A DNA stretch of 64,000 nucleotides, taken from contig NZ_JANJOU010000011.1 of NCBI RefSeq assembly GCF_024594815.1, positions 1-64,000 of the forward strand, in the 5' to 3' direction. A program made the translations under genes and the position numbers. Numbering within the stretch: the stretch's first letter is position 1; the number at the start of each line of letters is the position of its first letter. The notes below the pieces were generated by a model. It was given only the letters and a program-made list of their open reading frames with translations. It was not told the DNA's origin and ran no database searches. Below are positions 6,650 through 15,425 of the stretch, in pieces. Origin of the DNA: Roseomonas populi (GTDB lineage Bacteria > Pseudomonadota > Alphaproteobacteria > Acetobacterales > Acetobacteraceae).

Positions 6650-8725
6650 AGGGCGGCGCAGCATAGCGCTTCCCACCCGCGCGTCATCCGGGCGCGGCGA
6701 GGGATGGGGGAGGGCTGCGACGGCCTCCGTCACCATGCGCTCCGTGAGGATCTCGGGCAGCACCACCGGCGCGCCGCTTCCGGCCGGGTAGAGGAGGTAG
6801 AGCGGCACGCCCTCCCGCCCCTGTTCGCGCAGCAGGGCGGTGATGGCGGGGTCGCCGCGCGTCCAGTCGCCCGTCAGCACGGCCAGGTTGGCGCGGGCGA
6901 AGGCGGCGCGGGTAGCCTCCGTCTCCAGCGCCACGCGCTCATTCACGCGGCAGGTGATGCACCAGGCGGCGGTGAGGTTGACGAGGACGGGGCGGCCTTC
7001 CGCCCGCAGTGCGGCCACACGGTCGGCGGACCAGGCCTCGCCGGCGGCCTCCGCACGCGGGGCGGGGGTGGTGCCGGACAGGGCGGGGAGGGTGGCGAGG
7101 GCAGCCGCGAGCGCCAGCCCTGCTGCGCCGCGCCCAACCCAGCGCGCGCGCCCGACGGGGGCAGCGCCCAGGGCCCAGGCGGCGAAGCCCACCAGCACGG
7201 CACCGGCCAGGGTCCAGCCCAGCCCTTCCGGCCCGGCCTGGACGGAGACCACCCAGGCCAGCCAGGCCGCCGCGCCGTACATCGGGAAGGCCAGGGCCTG
7301 CCGCAGCCGCTCCATCCAGGCGCCCGGGCGCGGCAGGAGGCGGGCGAGGCCGGGCGCCGCCGCGATCAGAAGCTGCGGAGCCGCCATGCCGACCCCGAGG
7401 GCGGCGAAGACGGCCAGGGCGGCGGCGGGGGGCATGGCCAGGGCGGCGCCGAGGGCGGCGGCCATGAAGGGGGCGGTGCAGGGCGTGGCGACGGCCACCG
7501 CCAGCAGCCCCGCGCCGAAGCTGCCGCGCCCGCCGGAGAGGGCCGGGCCGGCCACGGCGAAGACACCGGAGAGGTTCAGCCCCACCGCCAGCATCAGCCA
7601 GGCCATGGCGGCCACGAAACCCGGGGCGGTGAACTGGAAGCCCCAGCCGGCCGCCACCCCCGCCGCGCGCAGCCCCACCAGCGCGCCGCCGAGCAGGAGG
7701 AAGGCGGCGACGGCCCCGGCTGCATAGGCCAGGGATTCGGCCCGCAGCGCCGCCCGGCCGGCGCCGGCGTGGCGGGCCAGCGCCATGGCCTTCATGGCCA
7801 GGATGGGGAAGACGCAGGGCATGAGGTTCAGGACCAGCCCGCCCAGCACGGCGAGGAGCAGGGCCTGCGGGAGGGGCAGCCCGGCGGGGGCGGCGGGCAT
7901 CGGGCCCGGCGCGACTGAGAGGCTGTAGGCGCCACGCACCCCGGCGGCATCGGTGATGGCGAGGATGCCGGAGAGCTGTTCCGGCAACGCGGCCGGCCCG
8001 CGGGTGAGGGAGAGGGTGAGGGCGCCTTCCCGCAGGGAAAGGGGCTGGGGCGCGGCGCTCTCGATCGCGCCGGGCGCCTCGGGGAAGAAGAAGGCTTCCT
8101 TTACCGTGCCGGGGGCGAGGCCGGGGCCGGTGATCTCCAGGGCGCCGCGGGGGCCCTCGAACCCCGCGCGGGCGGTGAAGGGCAGGGGGCGGGGGAGGGC
8201 GGCCTCGGCGGCGCGGAAGAGGGGGGCGGCGTCCGGGTCGGGGCGGGGCGCGGCCTCCACCGGCAGGTCCAGGCGGAAATCGCCCTCCTCGGGGATGCAG
8301 AGCTCGGCGCAGACGAGCCAGCGGCCCGTGCCCTCGATCGTGTAGAGGCGGCCGGGCCGGAGGTCGGCGGGCGGGGTGACCGTGAGGGGGAAGATCGCCT
8401 CGCCGGTATAGCCGAAGCTCACCAGTGGGCCGGTGGGGATGCGGCTGGGGGCGGGAAGGGCCATGGCCCCGGCCGCGCCGCCATCGGGGAGGGTGAGATC
8501 GAGGGCGGGCGCCTCCCCGGCATCGCCGGGATTGGTCCAGTAGCTGTGCCAGCCCGGCGCCATCACCATCCGCAGCGCCAGGCGGAAGGGCTGGCCGGGG
8601 GCGACTGCCGCGCTCTCCGCCACCAACGTCACGCGGGCGCGGGGGGATTCCACCGCGCCGCTCTCCACCGCCCGCGCCGCGGCGGGGGCGAGGAGGATCG
8701 CCAGCAGGAGGAGCAGGGGGCGCAT
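6629..8725 (-). CDS. DsbD/ScsB-like thiol:disulfide reductase
   Basis: Membrane protein of 698 residues in the DsbD/ScsB family, which carries electrons from cytoplasmic thioredoxin to periplasmic thiols. A signal peptide (MRPLLLLLAILLAPAAARA) leads into a periplasmic beta-rich domain (to about 270). A multi-span CcdA-type core follows, with the redox cysteines in MPCVFPILAMKAM (near 303) and ATPCTAPFMAA (near 415). A C-terminal thioredoxin domain has WCITC (near 587). The start is the ATG at 8725; the open frame extends further upstream, but that stretch is antisense to the aldo/keto reductase gene. The last 21 bp, including the TAG stop at 6629-6631, lie inside the tRNA-Leu gene. The substrate partner is unknown. 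Confidence 0.88.
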   Translation of the reverse strand: MRPLLLLLAILLAPAAARAVESGAVESPRARVTLVAESAAVAPGQPFRLALRMVMAPGWHSYWTNPGDAGEAPALDLTLPDGGAAGAMALPAPSRIPTGPLVSFGYTGEAIFPLTVTPPADLRPGRLYTIEGTGRWLVCAELCIPEEGDFRLDLPVEAAPRPDPDAAPLFRAAEAALPRPLPFTARAGFEGPRGALEITGPGLAPGTVKEAFFFPEAPGAIESAAPQPLSLREGALTLSLTRGPAALPEQLSGILAITDAAGVRGAYSLSVAPGPMPAAPAGLPLPQALLLAVLGGLVLNLMPCVFPILAMKAMALARHAGAGRAALRAESLAYAAGAVAAFLLLGGALVGLRAAGVAAGWGFQFTAPGFVAAMAWLMLAVGLNLSGVFAVAGPALSGGRGSFGAGLLAVAVATPCTAPFMAAALGAALAMPPAAALAVFAALGVGMAAPQLLIAAAPGLARLLPRPGAWMERLRQALAFPMYGAAAWLAWVVSVQAGPEGLGWTLAGAVLVGFAAWALGAAPVGRARWVGRGAAGLALAAALATLPALSGTTPAPRAEAAGEAWSADRVAALRAEGRPVLVNLTAAWCITCRVNERVALETEATRAAFARANLAVLTGDWTRGDPAITALLREQGREGVPLYLLYPAGSGAPVVLPEILTERMVTEAVAALPHPSPRPDDARVGSAMLRRPPPLAER

Positions 8726-8775
8726 GGTCCGGGGATAGGCCCGATGCGCGCCCCGCCGCAACAGCGCTCCGCCGG

Positions 8776-9729
8776 TCAGGCCGCGCTCGCCGCGTCCAGC
8801 GCCGCGATGTCCTCGGGCGCCAGGGTGAGGTGGACGGCGCGGACGAGGCTTTCCAGCTGCTCCGTGCTGGTGGCGCTGGCGATCGGGGCCGTCACGCCCT
8901 CCCGCGCGATGACCCAGGCCAGGGCCACCTCGGCGGGCTTGGCGCCGCGGTTCGCCGCCACCTGATCCAGTGCGTCCAAGATGCGGAAGCCGCGCTCCGT
9001 CAGGTACTTCTCGATCCCCGCGCCGCGCTTGCTCTTCGAGAGGTCCTCCTTCGAGCGGTACTTGCCGGAGAGGAAGCCGGAGGCGAGGCCGTAGTAGCTG
9101 ATGACGCCGATCCCCTCCTTCACGCAGAGGTCGCGCAGGGCGCCGTCGAATTCCTCGCGGTCGTAGAGGTTGTATTTCGGCTGCAGGGATTCGTAGCGCG
9201 GCAGGCCCTTCTCCTTCGCGACCTTGAGGGATTCGGAGAGGAGCGCGGCGTCGTAGTTGGAGGTGCCGATGGCCCTGACCTTCCCGGACTTCAGCAGCGT
9301 CTCGTAGGCGCGGAGCGTCTCCTCGTGCGGCGTGTTCGGGTCGGGCCAGTGGCTCTGGTAGAGGTCGATCACGTCGGTGTTCAGGCGGCGGAGCGAGTTC
9401 TCCACCGCCGTCTCGATCCACTTGGCGGAGAGGTCTCGGTGCCCCTGGCCCATGTCGGAGCCGACCTTCGTCAGGATCAGCACCTTCTCCCGCTTGCCGG
9501 GATTGGCGCGCAGCCAGTTGCCGATCACCGTCTCGGACTCGCCGCCCTGGTGGCCGGGGGCCCAGCGGGAATAGACGTCCGCCGTGTCGATGGCGTTCAG
9601 CCCGGCATCGACAAAGCCGTCCAGCAGGCGGAAGCCGGTGGGCTCGTCGGTCGTCCAGCCGAAGACGTTGCCGCCGAAGACAAGGGGGGCGATCTCCAGG
9701 CCGGACCGGCCGAGCGGGCGCTTCTGCAT
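8776..9729 (-). CDS. Aldo/keto reductase
   Basis: NADPH-dependent aldo/keto reductase of 317 residues, TIM-barrel fold. The catalytic tetrad is visible: Asp48 in NAIDTADVYS, Tyr53, Lys88 in ILTKVG, and the His of YQSHWPDP. The C-terminal nucleotide-binding region reads IASATSTEQLESL, where SATSTEQL matches the family's phosphate-binding element. Two ATGs are nine bases apart. The downstream one (9729) has GGAAAGG at 8-bp spacing, whereas the upstream one abuts it, so 9729 is chosen. The sequence resembles the YajO/Tas-type clade of general detoxifying reductases. The physiological substrate cannot be told. Confidence 0.88.
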   Translation of the reverse strand: MQKRPLGRSGLEIAPLVFGGNVFGWTTDEPTGFRLLDGFVDAGLNAIDTADVYSRWAPGHQGGESETVIGNWLRANPGKREKVLILTKVGSDMGQGHRDLSAKWIETAVENSLRRLNTDVIDLYQSHWPDPNTPHEETLRAYETLLKSGKVRAIGTSNYDAALLSESLKVAKEKGLPRYESLQPKYNLYDREEFDGALRDLCVKEGIGVISYYGLASGFLSGKYRSKEDLSKSKRGAGIEKYLTERGFRILDALDQVAANRGAKPAEVALAWVIAREGVTAPIASATSTEQLESLVRAVHLTLAPEDIAALDAASAA

Positions 9730-9965
9730 GGGGTTCATCCTTTCCGCGATGCGGCCCGAAGTTGGGCGCGGATCGTCCCGCCCACCAGGGGGCGGTTCGT
9801 GTTGCAATGCAGCAAGGGCGCGGTTAGCATCCGGCCATTCATCCCGGACCCGGTGAAATCCCGGGTGGCTCTTCCGGCCGCCGATCCGCCGGACAACGCA
9901 TCAGACGCGACTGAACAGGGTGCCGCCCCGCGGCGCCGTCGCGTGCCTCTTGCGGAAGCACCCCT

Positions 9966-11441
9966 ATGAAAGACCAGCCCATCACCCGCGACCGGACCGA
10001 ATGGTTCGCGGGCCCCGCCGCGCTGCGGCGCGACATCCTGGCCGGCATGGTCGGGACCTTCGCCCTGATCCCGGAGGTAATCGCCTTCTCCTTCGTCGCG
10101 GGCGTGGATCCGGAGGTCGGGCTCTTCGCCTCCTTCGTCATCGGCGTGGTGATCGCCTTCGCGGGCGGGCGGCCGGCGATGATCTCGGGGGCCGCCGGAT
10201 CAGTGGCGCTCGTCGCGGCCGCGCTCGTCGTCTCGCATGGCGTGCAGTACCTGCTGGCCGCCACGATCCTGGCGGGGATCTTCCAGATCGCCTTCGGCCT
10301 GGCACGGCTGGACGTGCTGATGCGCTTCGTCTCGAAATCCGTCCGCACGGGCTTCGTGAACGCGCTGGCGATCCTCATCTTCTCCGCCCAGGTGCCGCAG
10401 ATGCTGGGCGTGACCTGGCACACCTACGCGCTGATCGCGGCGGGGCTGGCGATCATCTACCTCGTGCCGCGGATCACCACGGCCATTCCTTCGCCGCTGA
10501 TCTGCATCCTCGTTCTCACGGCCTTCACGATGACCGTGCCGATGCCCGTGCGGACTGTGGCCGATCTCGGGCGGCTGCCGGATTCGCTGCCCTCCTTCCT
10601 CATTCCCGACGTGCCCTTCAGTCTCGATACCCTCGCGATCATCGCGCCCTACGCGCTGGCCATGGCGGTGGTGGGGCTGCTGGAATCCATGATGACGGCG
10701 AGCGTGGTGGACGAGCTGACGGACACCACCAGCAGCAAGGCGCGGGAATGCACGGGGCTGGGGCTGGCGAACCTCGCCGCCGGCTTCTTCGGCGGCATCG
10801 CCGGCTGCGGCATGATCGGGCAGACCGTGGGCAATGTGCGCTTCGGCGGGCGCGGCCGCGTCTCCACCCTCACGGCAGGGGCCTTCCTGCTGATCCTGAT
10901 GGTGCTGCTGCGGCCCTGGGTGGCGCAGGTGCCCGTGGCGGCGCTGGTGGCGATCATGGTGATGGTTTCGGTCGAGACCTTCTCCTGGTCCTCGCTGCGG
11001 GACGTGGCGCGGCATCCGAAAGTGTCCAGCGCGGTGATGTTGGCAACCGTCGTCGTCACCGTGCTCACCCACAACCTTGCCCTCGGCGTCGCGGTGGGCG
11101 TGCTGCTCAGCGGCGTGTTCTTCGCCTTCAAGGTCATGCGCCTGATGGACGTGGCGACTGCTTACGACGCCGCCACGGACACGCGCACCTACACGGTGAC
11201 GGGCCAGGTCTTCTTCGCGAGCGCCGACATCATGGCCGATGCCTTCGACACGCGCGACGCTGCGGCCCGCGTGCGGATCGACCTGACACGGGCGCATCTG
11301 TGGGACATCACCGCCGTCTCCGCGCTGGAGGGCGTGGTGGCGAAGCTGCGGCGCCACGGCGCGGCGGTGGAGGTGATCGGGCTGAACGAGGCGAGCGCCG
11401 TGCTAGTGGACCGGCACGGGCCGGCGATCCAGGCGGGGTAG
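9966..11441 (+). CDS. SulP-family anion permease with STAS domain
   Basis: Inner-membrane permease of 491 residues in the SulP (SLC26) family. About ten to twelve hydrophobic spans cover residues 20-390, with the family-typical opening RRDILAGMVGTFALIPEVIAF, the conserved GRPAMISGAAGSVAL and the GIAGCGMIGQTVGN segment. A C-terminal STAS domain (about 405-491) reads YTVTGQVFFASADIM and RIDLTRAHLWDITAVSALEG. Relatives move sulfate, bicarbonate or other anions; the short length and the SxxGA motif are compatible with the bicarbonate/sulfate groups. The gene is not next to cys genes, so sulfate is not proven. A hairpin (aggggaagggagaaggaa region, 11455-11495) follows the stop. Confidence 0.88.
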   Translation: MKDQPITRDRTEWFAGPAALRRDILAGMVGTFALIPEVIAFSFVAGVDPEVGLFASFVIGVVIAFAGGRPAMISGAAGSVALVAAALVVSHGVQYLLAATILAGIFQIAFGLARLDVLMRFVSKSVRTGFVNALAILIFSAQVPQMLGVTWHTYALIAAGLAIIYLVPRITTAIPSPLICILVLTAFTMTVPMPVRTVADLGRLPDSLPSFLIPDVPFSLDTLAIIAPYALAMAVVGLLESMMTASVVDELTDTTSSKARECTGLGLANLAAGFFGGIAGCGMIGQTVGNVRFGGRGRVSTLTAGAFLLILMVLLRPWVAQVPVAALVAIMVMVSVETFSWSSLRDVARHPKVSSAVMLATVVVTVLTHNLALGVAVGVLLSGVFFAFKVMRLMDVATAYDAATDTRTYTVTGQVFFASADIMADAFDTRDAAARVRIDLTRAHLWDITAVSALEGVVAKLRRHGAAVEVIGLNEASAVLVDRHGPAIQAG

Positions 11442-11451
11442 GGCGGCTTGC

Positions 11452-11500
11452 CGTAGGGGGAAGGGAGAAGGAAGCCTTCCTATCCCCTAAGGAAAAGGCC
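11452..11500 (+). terminator. Gene-end hairpin after the SulP gene
   Basis: A G-rich arm (tagggggaagggagaagga) is followed by its C-rich partner (agccttcctatccccta). The apical loop carries AAGGAA, as in the gene-end hairpins of the composite repeats. This copy has no GGGCTGCCGCGG core. It probably ends or stabilises the permease transcript. Confidence 0.4.
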
Positions 11501-11726
11501 ATCTCTGACGGGACGAGTTCATCTCAAGGTCCAGCCGCTCCCTCAGCGTCTCGATTATGGCGCGTCCGACCTTCGCCTCATTCTCGAAGCCGCAGGCGAT
11601 CATCCGCCGCACGATCTGCTCGTGCCGGGAGATGCGCGCCCGCAATTCGTCGATTCGCGCCTCGGTCGCACTTCGTGCCGTGCTGGCTGGCTGATCGTCC
11701 CAGGGGAGGGGCGCTTCCTGTGGCAT
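11487..11726 (-). CDS. Small helical protein, unknown
   Basis: Protein of 79 residues that I do not recognise. The middle (about residues 19-70) is a heptad-like amphipathic helix (ARIDELRARISRHEQIVRRM, then IIETLRERLDLEM), suggesting a coiled coil. It contains one Cys (ACGFENEAK). The ATG at 11726 has GAGG about 9 bp upstream. The codon pattern is more even than in neighbouring shadow frames, which supports a real gene. It follows the SulP gene in convergent orientation. The stretch 11727-12021 upstream holds no gene I can support. Confidence 0.5.
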   Translation of the reverse strand: MPQEAPLPWDDQPASTARSATEARIDELRARISRHEQIVRRMIACGFENEAKVGRAIIETLRERLDLEMNSSRQRWPFP

Positions 11727-12021
11727 GACCGTGCCTCGCTGAAATCTGGCGACGGCAGGTCATCCATCAGTCACAAGAAGCCGGGATAGCCTTGCGATGA
11801 TTATGTCTAGCAGTGCATCCGCCGCCCCCGCGTTAGCCTGGGCTAGCTTTCGATCTCTATTTCGCCCGGCCTGCCTGCCTGCCGGCTTCGGCGCGCAGGC
11901 CGGGACTATGGGAGTTACGGCGCCACTCCTCGGTTCCTGTGCCTGCGGGCGCCCGAAGCAGGCCCAACCGATGTCCTGACCTGGGCTTTCCGGGGATGAG
12001 GGCTTCCCCGTGCCACACCGC

Positions 12022-12564
12022 TCACCCGTGTTCCTGCCGCGCCTCCAACTCGTCCAGCACGGCCTCGGGCGCCACGTCCTCCTCCACTTCCCGCATCTCG
12101 GGATCGGCTTCCGCACGGATGTTCATCCGTTCGGCGATCTGCACGACCAGCCGAGAGAGCTTCGTCAGCTCGTGTTCGGTCAGCAGGTTGATCTGCAGGT
12201 CGAGATCCGCCCGCTTGTCGGCAGCGGCGGCCATGCGGTTCTGGCTGATGAGCACGAAGGTGGAGAGGAAGATTGCCTCCACCGAGGCCTCCATCGCCAG
12301 CACCACGAAGGAAGGGTCAAACTTCGGCACGCCCGGGATGAAGCCGAGGTTGATGGCGATCCAGGTCCCGTAGAAGGCGAGGTGGATGTAGACGAAGGTC
12401 ATGCTGCCGGTGAAGCGCGTGATCGCCTCCGCCACCCGCTCCTGCCGGGTGGCGTTCGCGGCTTCCCGGCGGCGGCGCTCCTCCAGAACCTGGATGTTGC
12501 GCTTGAGGGAGGAGGAGAGGCTTTCCGGCCGGGGTTGCGGAACGGTCGGGGCGGCGGGGGGCAT
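12022..12564 (-). CDS. DUF1003 membrane protein
   Basis: Protein of 180 residues with the DUF1003 domain. A charged N-terminal part (about 1-50) is followed by two hydrophobic spans: MTFVYIHLAFYGTWIAINL and PSFVVLAMEASVEAIFLSTFVLI. The family hallmark SQNR comes right after the second span, then DLQINLLTEHELTKL and a C-terminal acidic helix. The ATG at 12564 is preceded by AGGAGG at good spacing. Function in the family is unsettled. It is divergent from hrpB, and the shared 130-bp gap holds two short copies of tttgacaagNcgc (around 12642-12668), possibly promoter elements. Confidence 0.85.
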   Translation of the reverse strand: MPPAAPTVPQPRPESLSSSLKRNIQVLEERRRREAANATRQERVAEAITRFTGSMTFVYIHLAFYGTWIAINLGFIPGVPKFDPSFVVLAMEASVEAIFLSTFVLISQNRMAAAADKRADLDLQINLLTEHELTKLSRLVVQIAERMNIRAEADPEMREVEEDVAPEAVLDELEARQEHG

Positions 12565-12694
12565 GGGCAGTCCTCCTGACGGTGCGGCGGGCTGGGCCGG
12601 CCGCCGGGGCAGAACGCGGCACGGGCCGCTTCGCTCCACTGTTTGACAAGGCGCGTTTGACAAGCCGCCTTGGCCCGCCGAGACGGACGGCGCG

Positions 12695-15130
12695 ATGGAC
12701 CTGCCCGAACTTCCCGTCTCCGAAGCCCTGCCCGCCCTGACCGCGGCGCTGCGGGATGGCCCGAATGCCGTGCTGGTGGCCCCGCCCGGGGCGGGCAAGA
12801 CGACGATCGTGCCGCTGGTGTTGCTGGACGAGCCCTGGGCCACGGGGAAGCTCCTGGTGCTGGAGCCCCGCCGCGTGGCCGCCCGTGCCGCCGCGCGCCG
12901 CATGGCGGATCTAGCGGGGGAGGGGACGCCGGGCGGGCTGGTGGGGCTTTCCACCCGGCTGGACCGGGCCGTTTCCGACCGCACGCGGATCGAGGTGGTG
13001 ACGGAGGGGCTGCTGGTGCGGCGCCTGCAGTCCGATCCGGGGCTGGAGGGGGTTTCGGCCGTGCTCTTCGACGAGGCGCATGAGCGGCACCTCGACACGG
13101 ATCTCGGCCTGGCGCTTTGCCTGGACCTGCAGCGGGCGCTGCGGCCGGAGCTGCGGCTGCTGGCGATGTCCGCGACGCTGGACGCGGCGGGCTTTGCGGG
13201 GCTTCTGGACGCGCCGGTGATCGAGAGCGCGGGGCGGGCCTTTCCCGTCGTCGTCCACCACCGGCCGCGCGACATCAAGGAGCCGCGCGACCTGCCGGAG
13301 GCCATGGCGGGCGCGATCCGGGAGGCGTTGCGGGAGCATCCCGGCGACGTGCTGGCCTTCCTGCCGGGCTGGGGGGAGATCCGGCGCACGGCCGAGCGGC
13401 TGGGCGGGGTGGCCGCCGATGTGCTGCCCCTGCACGGGGAGATGCCGCCGGCGGAGCAGGACAAGGCGCTCAACCCTTCATCCCGCCGCAAGGTGGTGCT
13501 GGCCACCTCCATCGCCGAGACATCGCTGACCGTGCCGGGGGTGCGGATCGTGGTGGATGGCGGGTTCCGGCGGGCGCCGCGGCTGGACGCGGCCACGGGG
13601 CTGACGCGGCTGGCGACCGTCCGCATCTCCCGCGCCGCCGCCGAGCAGCGCGCGGGCCGCGCGGGGCGCACGGAGCCGGGAGTGGCGATCCGGCTGTGGA
13701 CGGAGGCGCTGCATCGCGGCCTGCCGCTGGCCGACCGGCCGGAGATGCTGGAGGCGGAGCTCTCGGGGCTGGTGCTGGACTGCGCGGCCTGGGGTGCGGA
13801 GCCCGGCGCGCTGCCCTTCCTCGACCCTCCGCCCGCCGGGGCCGTGGCCGCTGCCCGCACGCTTCTTCACGACCTGGACGCGCTGGACGAGGCGGGGCGG
13901 ATCACCGCCACGGGCCGCCGTATGGCCCGGCTGGGCGCGCATCCCCGCCTGGCGCGGGTGATGGTGGAGACGCGGATGCCGGGGGAGGCGGCGCTGGCCG
14001 CCGACCTCGCCGCGCTGCTGGAGGAGCGCGACCCGATCCGCAACCGCGACGCGCATGTGGACCTGAACACGCGGCTGGACCTGCTGCGCGGCGGCGACCA
14101 CCCGGAGGCGGACCGCGCGACCGTGCAGCGCATCCGCCGCACGGCGCAGCTGCACCGCCGCCGCCTTTCCGTGCCGGAGCGGACGGAGCCCGGGGGCGAC
14201 CCCGCCGCGCTTCTGGCCGCCGGCTTTCCGGACCGCATCGCCGCCCGGCGCGGGACGATGGAGGGGGCGTTCCGGCTGGCATCCGGCCAGGGGGCTCGGC
14301 TGGCGGCGAACGATCCGCTGCGCAAGGCGCCCCTGCTGGCCGTGGCGGCACTGGAGCTGGCGGGGACGGAGGCGCGCATCCGCATGGCCGCCCCACTGGA
14401 CCGCGCCGTGCTGGAGGCACGCTTCCCCGAGCGCTTCGTGCGCGAGGAGGTGACGGAGTTCGACGCCCGGGCCAATGCCGTGGTGGCCCGCCGCCGCCTG
14501 CGCTTCGGCCCGCTGGTGCTGGAGGAGACCAACCTGCCCCACGCCGATCCCGCCCGGGTGGCGGAGGCGCTGGCGCGGGCAGCGGCGGGGCGCAGCTTCC
14601 GCGACCTGGACTGGACCAAGGCGGCGGTCCAGCTGCGGGCGCGGATGCGCTGGGCCCATGCCACGGAGGGGGCGCCCTGGCCGGATGTGTCCGACGCTGC
14701 CCTTTCGGCGGGTGCCGGGGAGTGGCTGGCGCCCTACCTCAACGGCCTGTCCCGGCTTTCCGAGCTGAAGGGGCTGGATGCGGTGGCGATCCTGCGCGGG
14801 CTGGTGCCCTGGGAGCTGCAGCGCCGGCTGGACGCGGAACTGCCGGCCCGCGTGGACCTGCCGGAAGGCCGCAGCGCCGCCATCGACTACGACCGCGAGG
14901 TGCCCGCCCTGGAGGCACGCGCCCAGCACCTTTTCGGCCTGGCCGCGACGCCGCCGCTGATGGGCGGGCGCATCCCCGTGCAGGTCTCGCTCCTCTCGCC
15001 CGCCGGGCGGCCCATCGCGGTCACCTCCGATCTTGCGGGCTTCTGGGGCGGCGGCTGGGCGGAGGTGCGGCGGGAGATGCGCGGGCGCTACCCGAGGCAC
15101 GCCTGGCCGGAAGATCCTTCGCGGGGGTGA
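12695..15130 (+). CDS. hrpB: ATP-dependent RNA helicase HrpB
   Basis: DEAH-box helicase of 811 residues, the usual HrpB length. Motif I is APPGAGKTT (29-37), motif Ia LEPRRVAARAAARRMA, motif II DEAH (126-129) and motif III SAT (about 156). Motifs V and VI read ATSIAETSLTVPG and QRAGRAGR. The C-terminal HrpB domain ends with GFWGGGWAEVRREMRGRYPRHAWPEDP, the diagnostic family tail (YPKHxWPxDP). HrpB proteins are widely conserved, but their role in RNA metabolism is not well defined. The ATG at 12695 fits the start of the conserved domain. It is monocistronic and followed by a composite repeat. Confidence 0.93.
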   Translation: MDLPELPVSEALPALTAALRDGPNAVLVAPPGAGKTTIVPLVLLDEPWATGKLLVLEPRRVAARAAARRMADLAGEGTPGGLVGLSTRLDRAVSDRTRIEVVTEGLLVRRLQSDPGLEGVSAVLFDEAHERHLDTDLGLALCLDLQRALRPELRLLAMSATLDAAGFAGLLDAPVIESAGRAFPVVVHHRPRDIKEPRDLPEAMAGAIREALREHPGDVLAFLPGWGEIRRTAERLGGVAADVLPLHGEMPPAEQDKALNPSSRRKVVLATSIAETSLTVPGVRIVVDGGFRRAPRLDAATGLTRLATVRISRAAAEQRAGRAGRTEPGVAIRLWTEALHRGLPLADRPEMLEAELSGLVLDCAAWGAEPGALPFLDPPPAGAVAAARTLLHDLDALDEAGRITATGRRMARLGAHPRLARVMVETRMPGEAALAADLAALLEERDPIRNRDAHVDLNTRLDLLRGGDHPEADRATVQRIRRTAQLHRRRLSVPERTEPGGDPAALLAAGFPDRIAARRGTMEGAFRLASGQGARLAANDPLRKAPLLAVAALELAGTEARIRMAAPLDRAVLEARFPERFVREEVTEFDARANAVVARRRLRFGPLVLEETNLPHADPARVAEALARAAAGRSFRDLDWTKAAVQLRARMRWAHATEGAPWPDVSDAALSAGAGEWLAPYLNGLSRLSELKGLDAVAILRGLVPWELQRRLDAELPARVDLPEGRSAAIDYDREVPALEARAQHLFGLAATPPLMGGRIPVQVSLLSPAGRPIAVTSDLAGFWGGGWAEVRREMRGRYPRHAWPEDPSRG

Positions 15131-15190
15131 GGGCGATCCTGCGGGCCTTCCCGCGTGATTCTTTCGTCCTGCGGTGGCGGCCTGTGGCCA

Positions 15191-15425
15191 GGGAGAGGAA
15201 GAAGGAATTCTTCCTCTCCCCGGACCCCTATCCATCATCTTCTTCTATCAGCTGGTTTGAACCTCGCTGACGGTGCGCCTCGGCTCGTGGAGCCGAGGCG
15301 ACTGTGAGGGCAGGACCGGGGCCTGATCGTCAGGCGCCACGCTTCAAGTCAGTCCCCGCGGCAGCCCGATGCAGGTCCAGGAGCCTCAGGCTCCTGGCGG
15401 GGGTGCAGGGGGCGGGGCCCCCTGC
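15191..15425. repeat. Composite intergenic repeat, copy A
   Basis: Between the convergent hrpB and kinase genes. The left part is a hairpin with arms gggagaggaa (15191-15200) and ttcctctccc (15211-15220) around gaaggaattc, followed by catcatcttcttc. The core contains the palindrome cctcggctcgtggagccgagg and ends in CCGCGGCAGCCC (15356-15367); the left-hand partner of this 12-mer is lost. The right part is the hairpin ccaggagc/gctcctgg (15377-15397) plus a GC hairpin to 15425, and these lie inside the 3' end of the kinase gene. The whole unit is homologous, inverted, to copy B at 24511-24748. Confidence 0.75.

Noticed and set aside
8726-9421. N-terminal extension of the DsbD-like frame
   Set aside because: It is antisense to the aldo/keto reductase gene, and the signal peptide starts at 8725.
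11760-12116. Possible 118-residue protein on the minus strand
   Set aside because: Its first part is a shifted frame of the DUF1003 gene and the rest has no recognisable feature or ribosome site.
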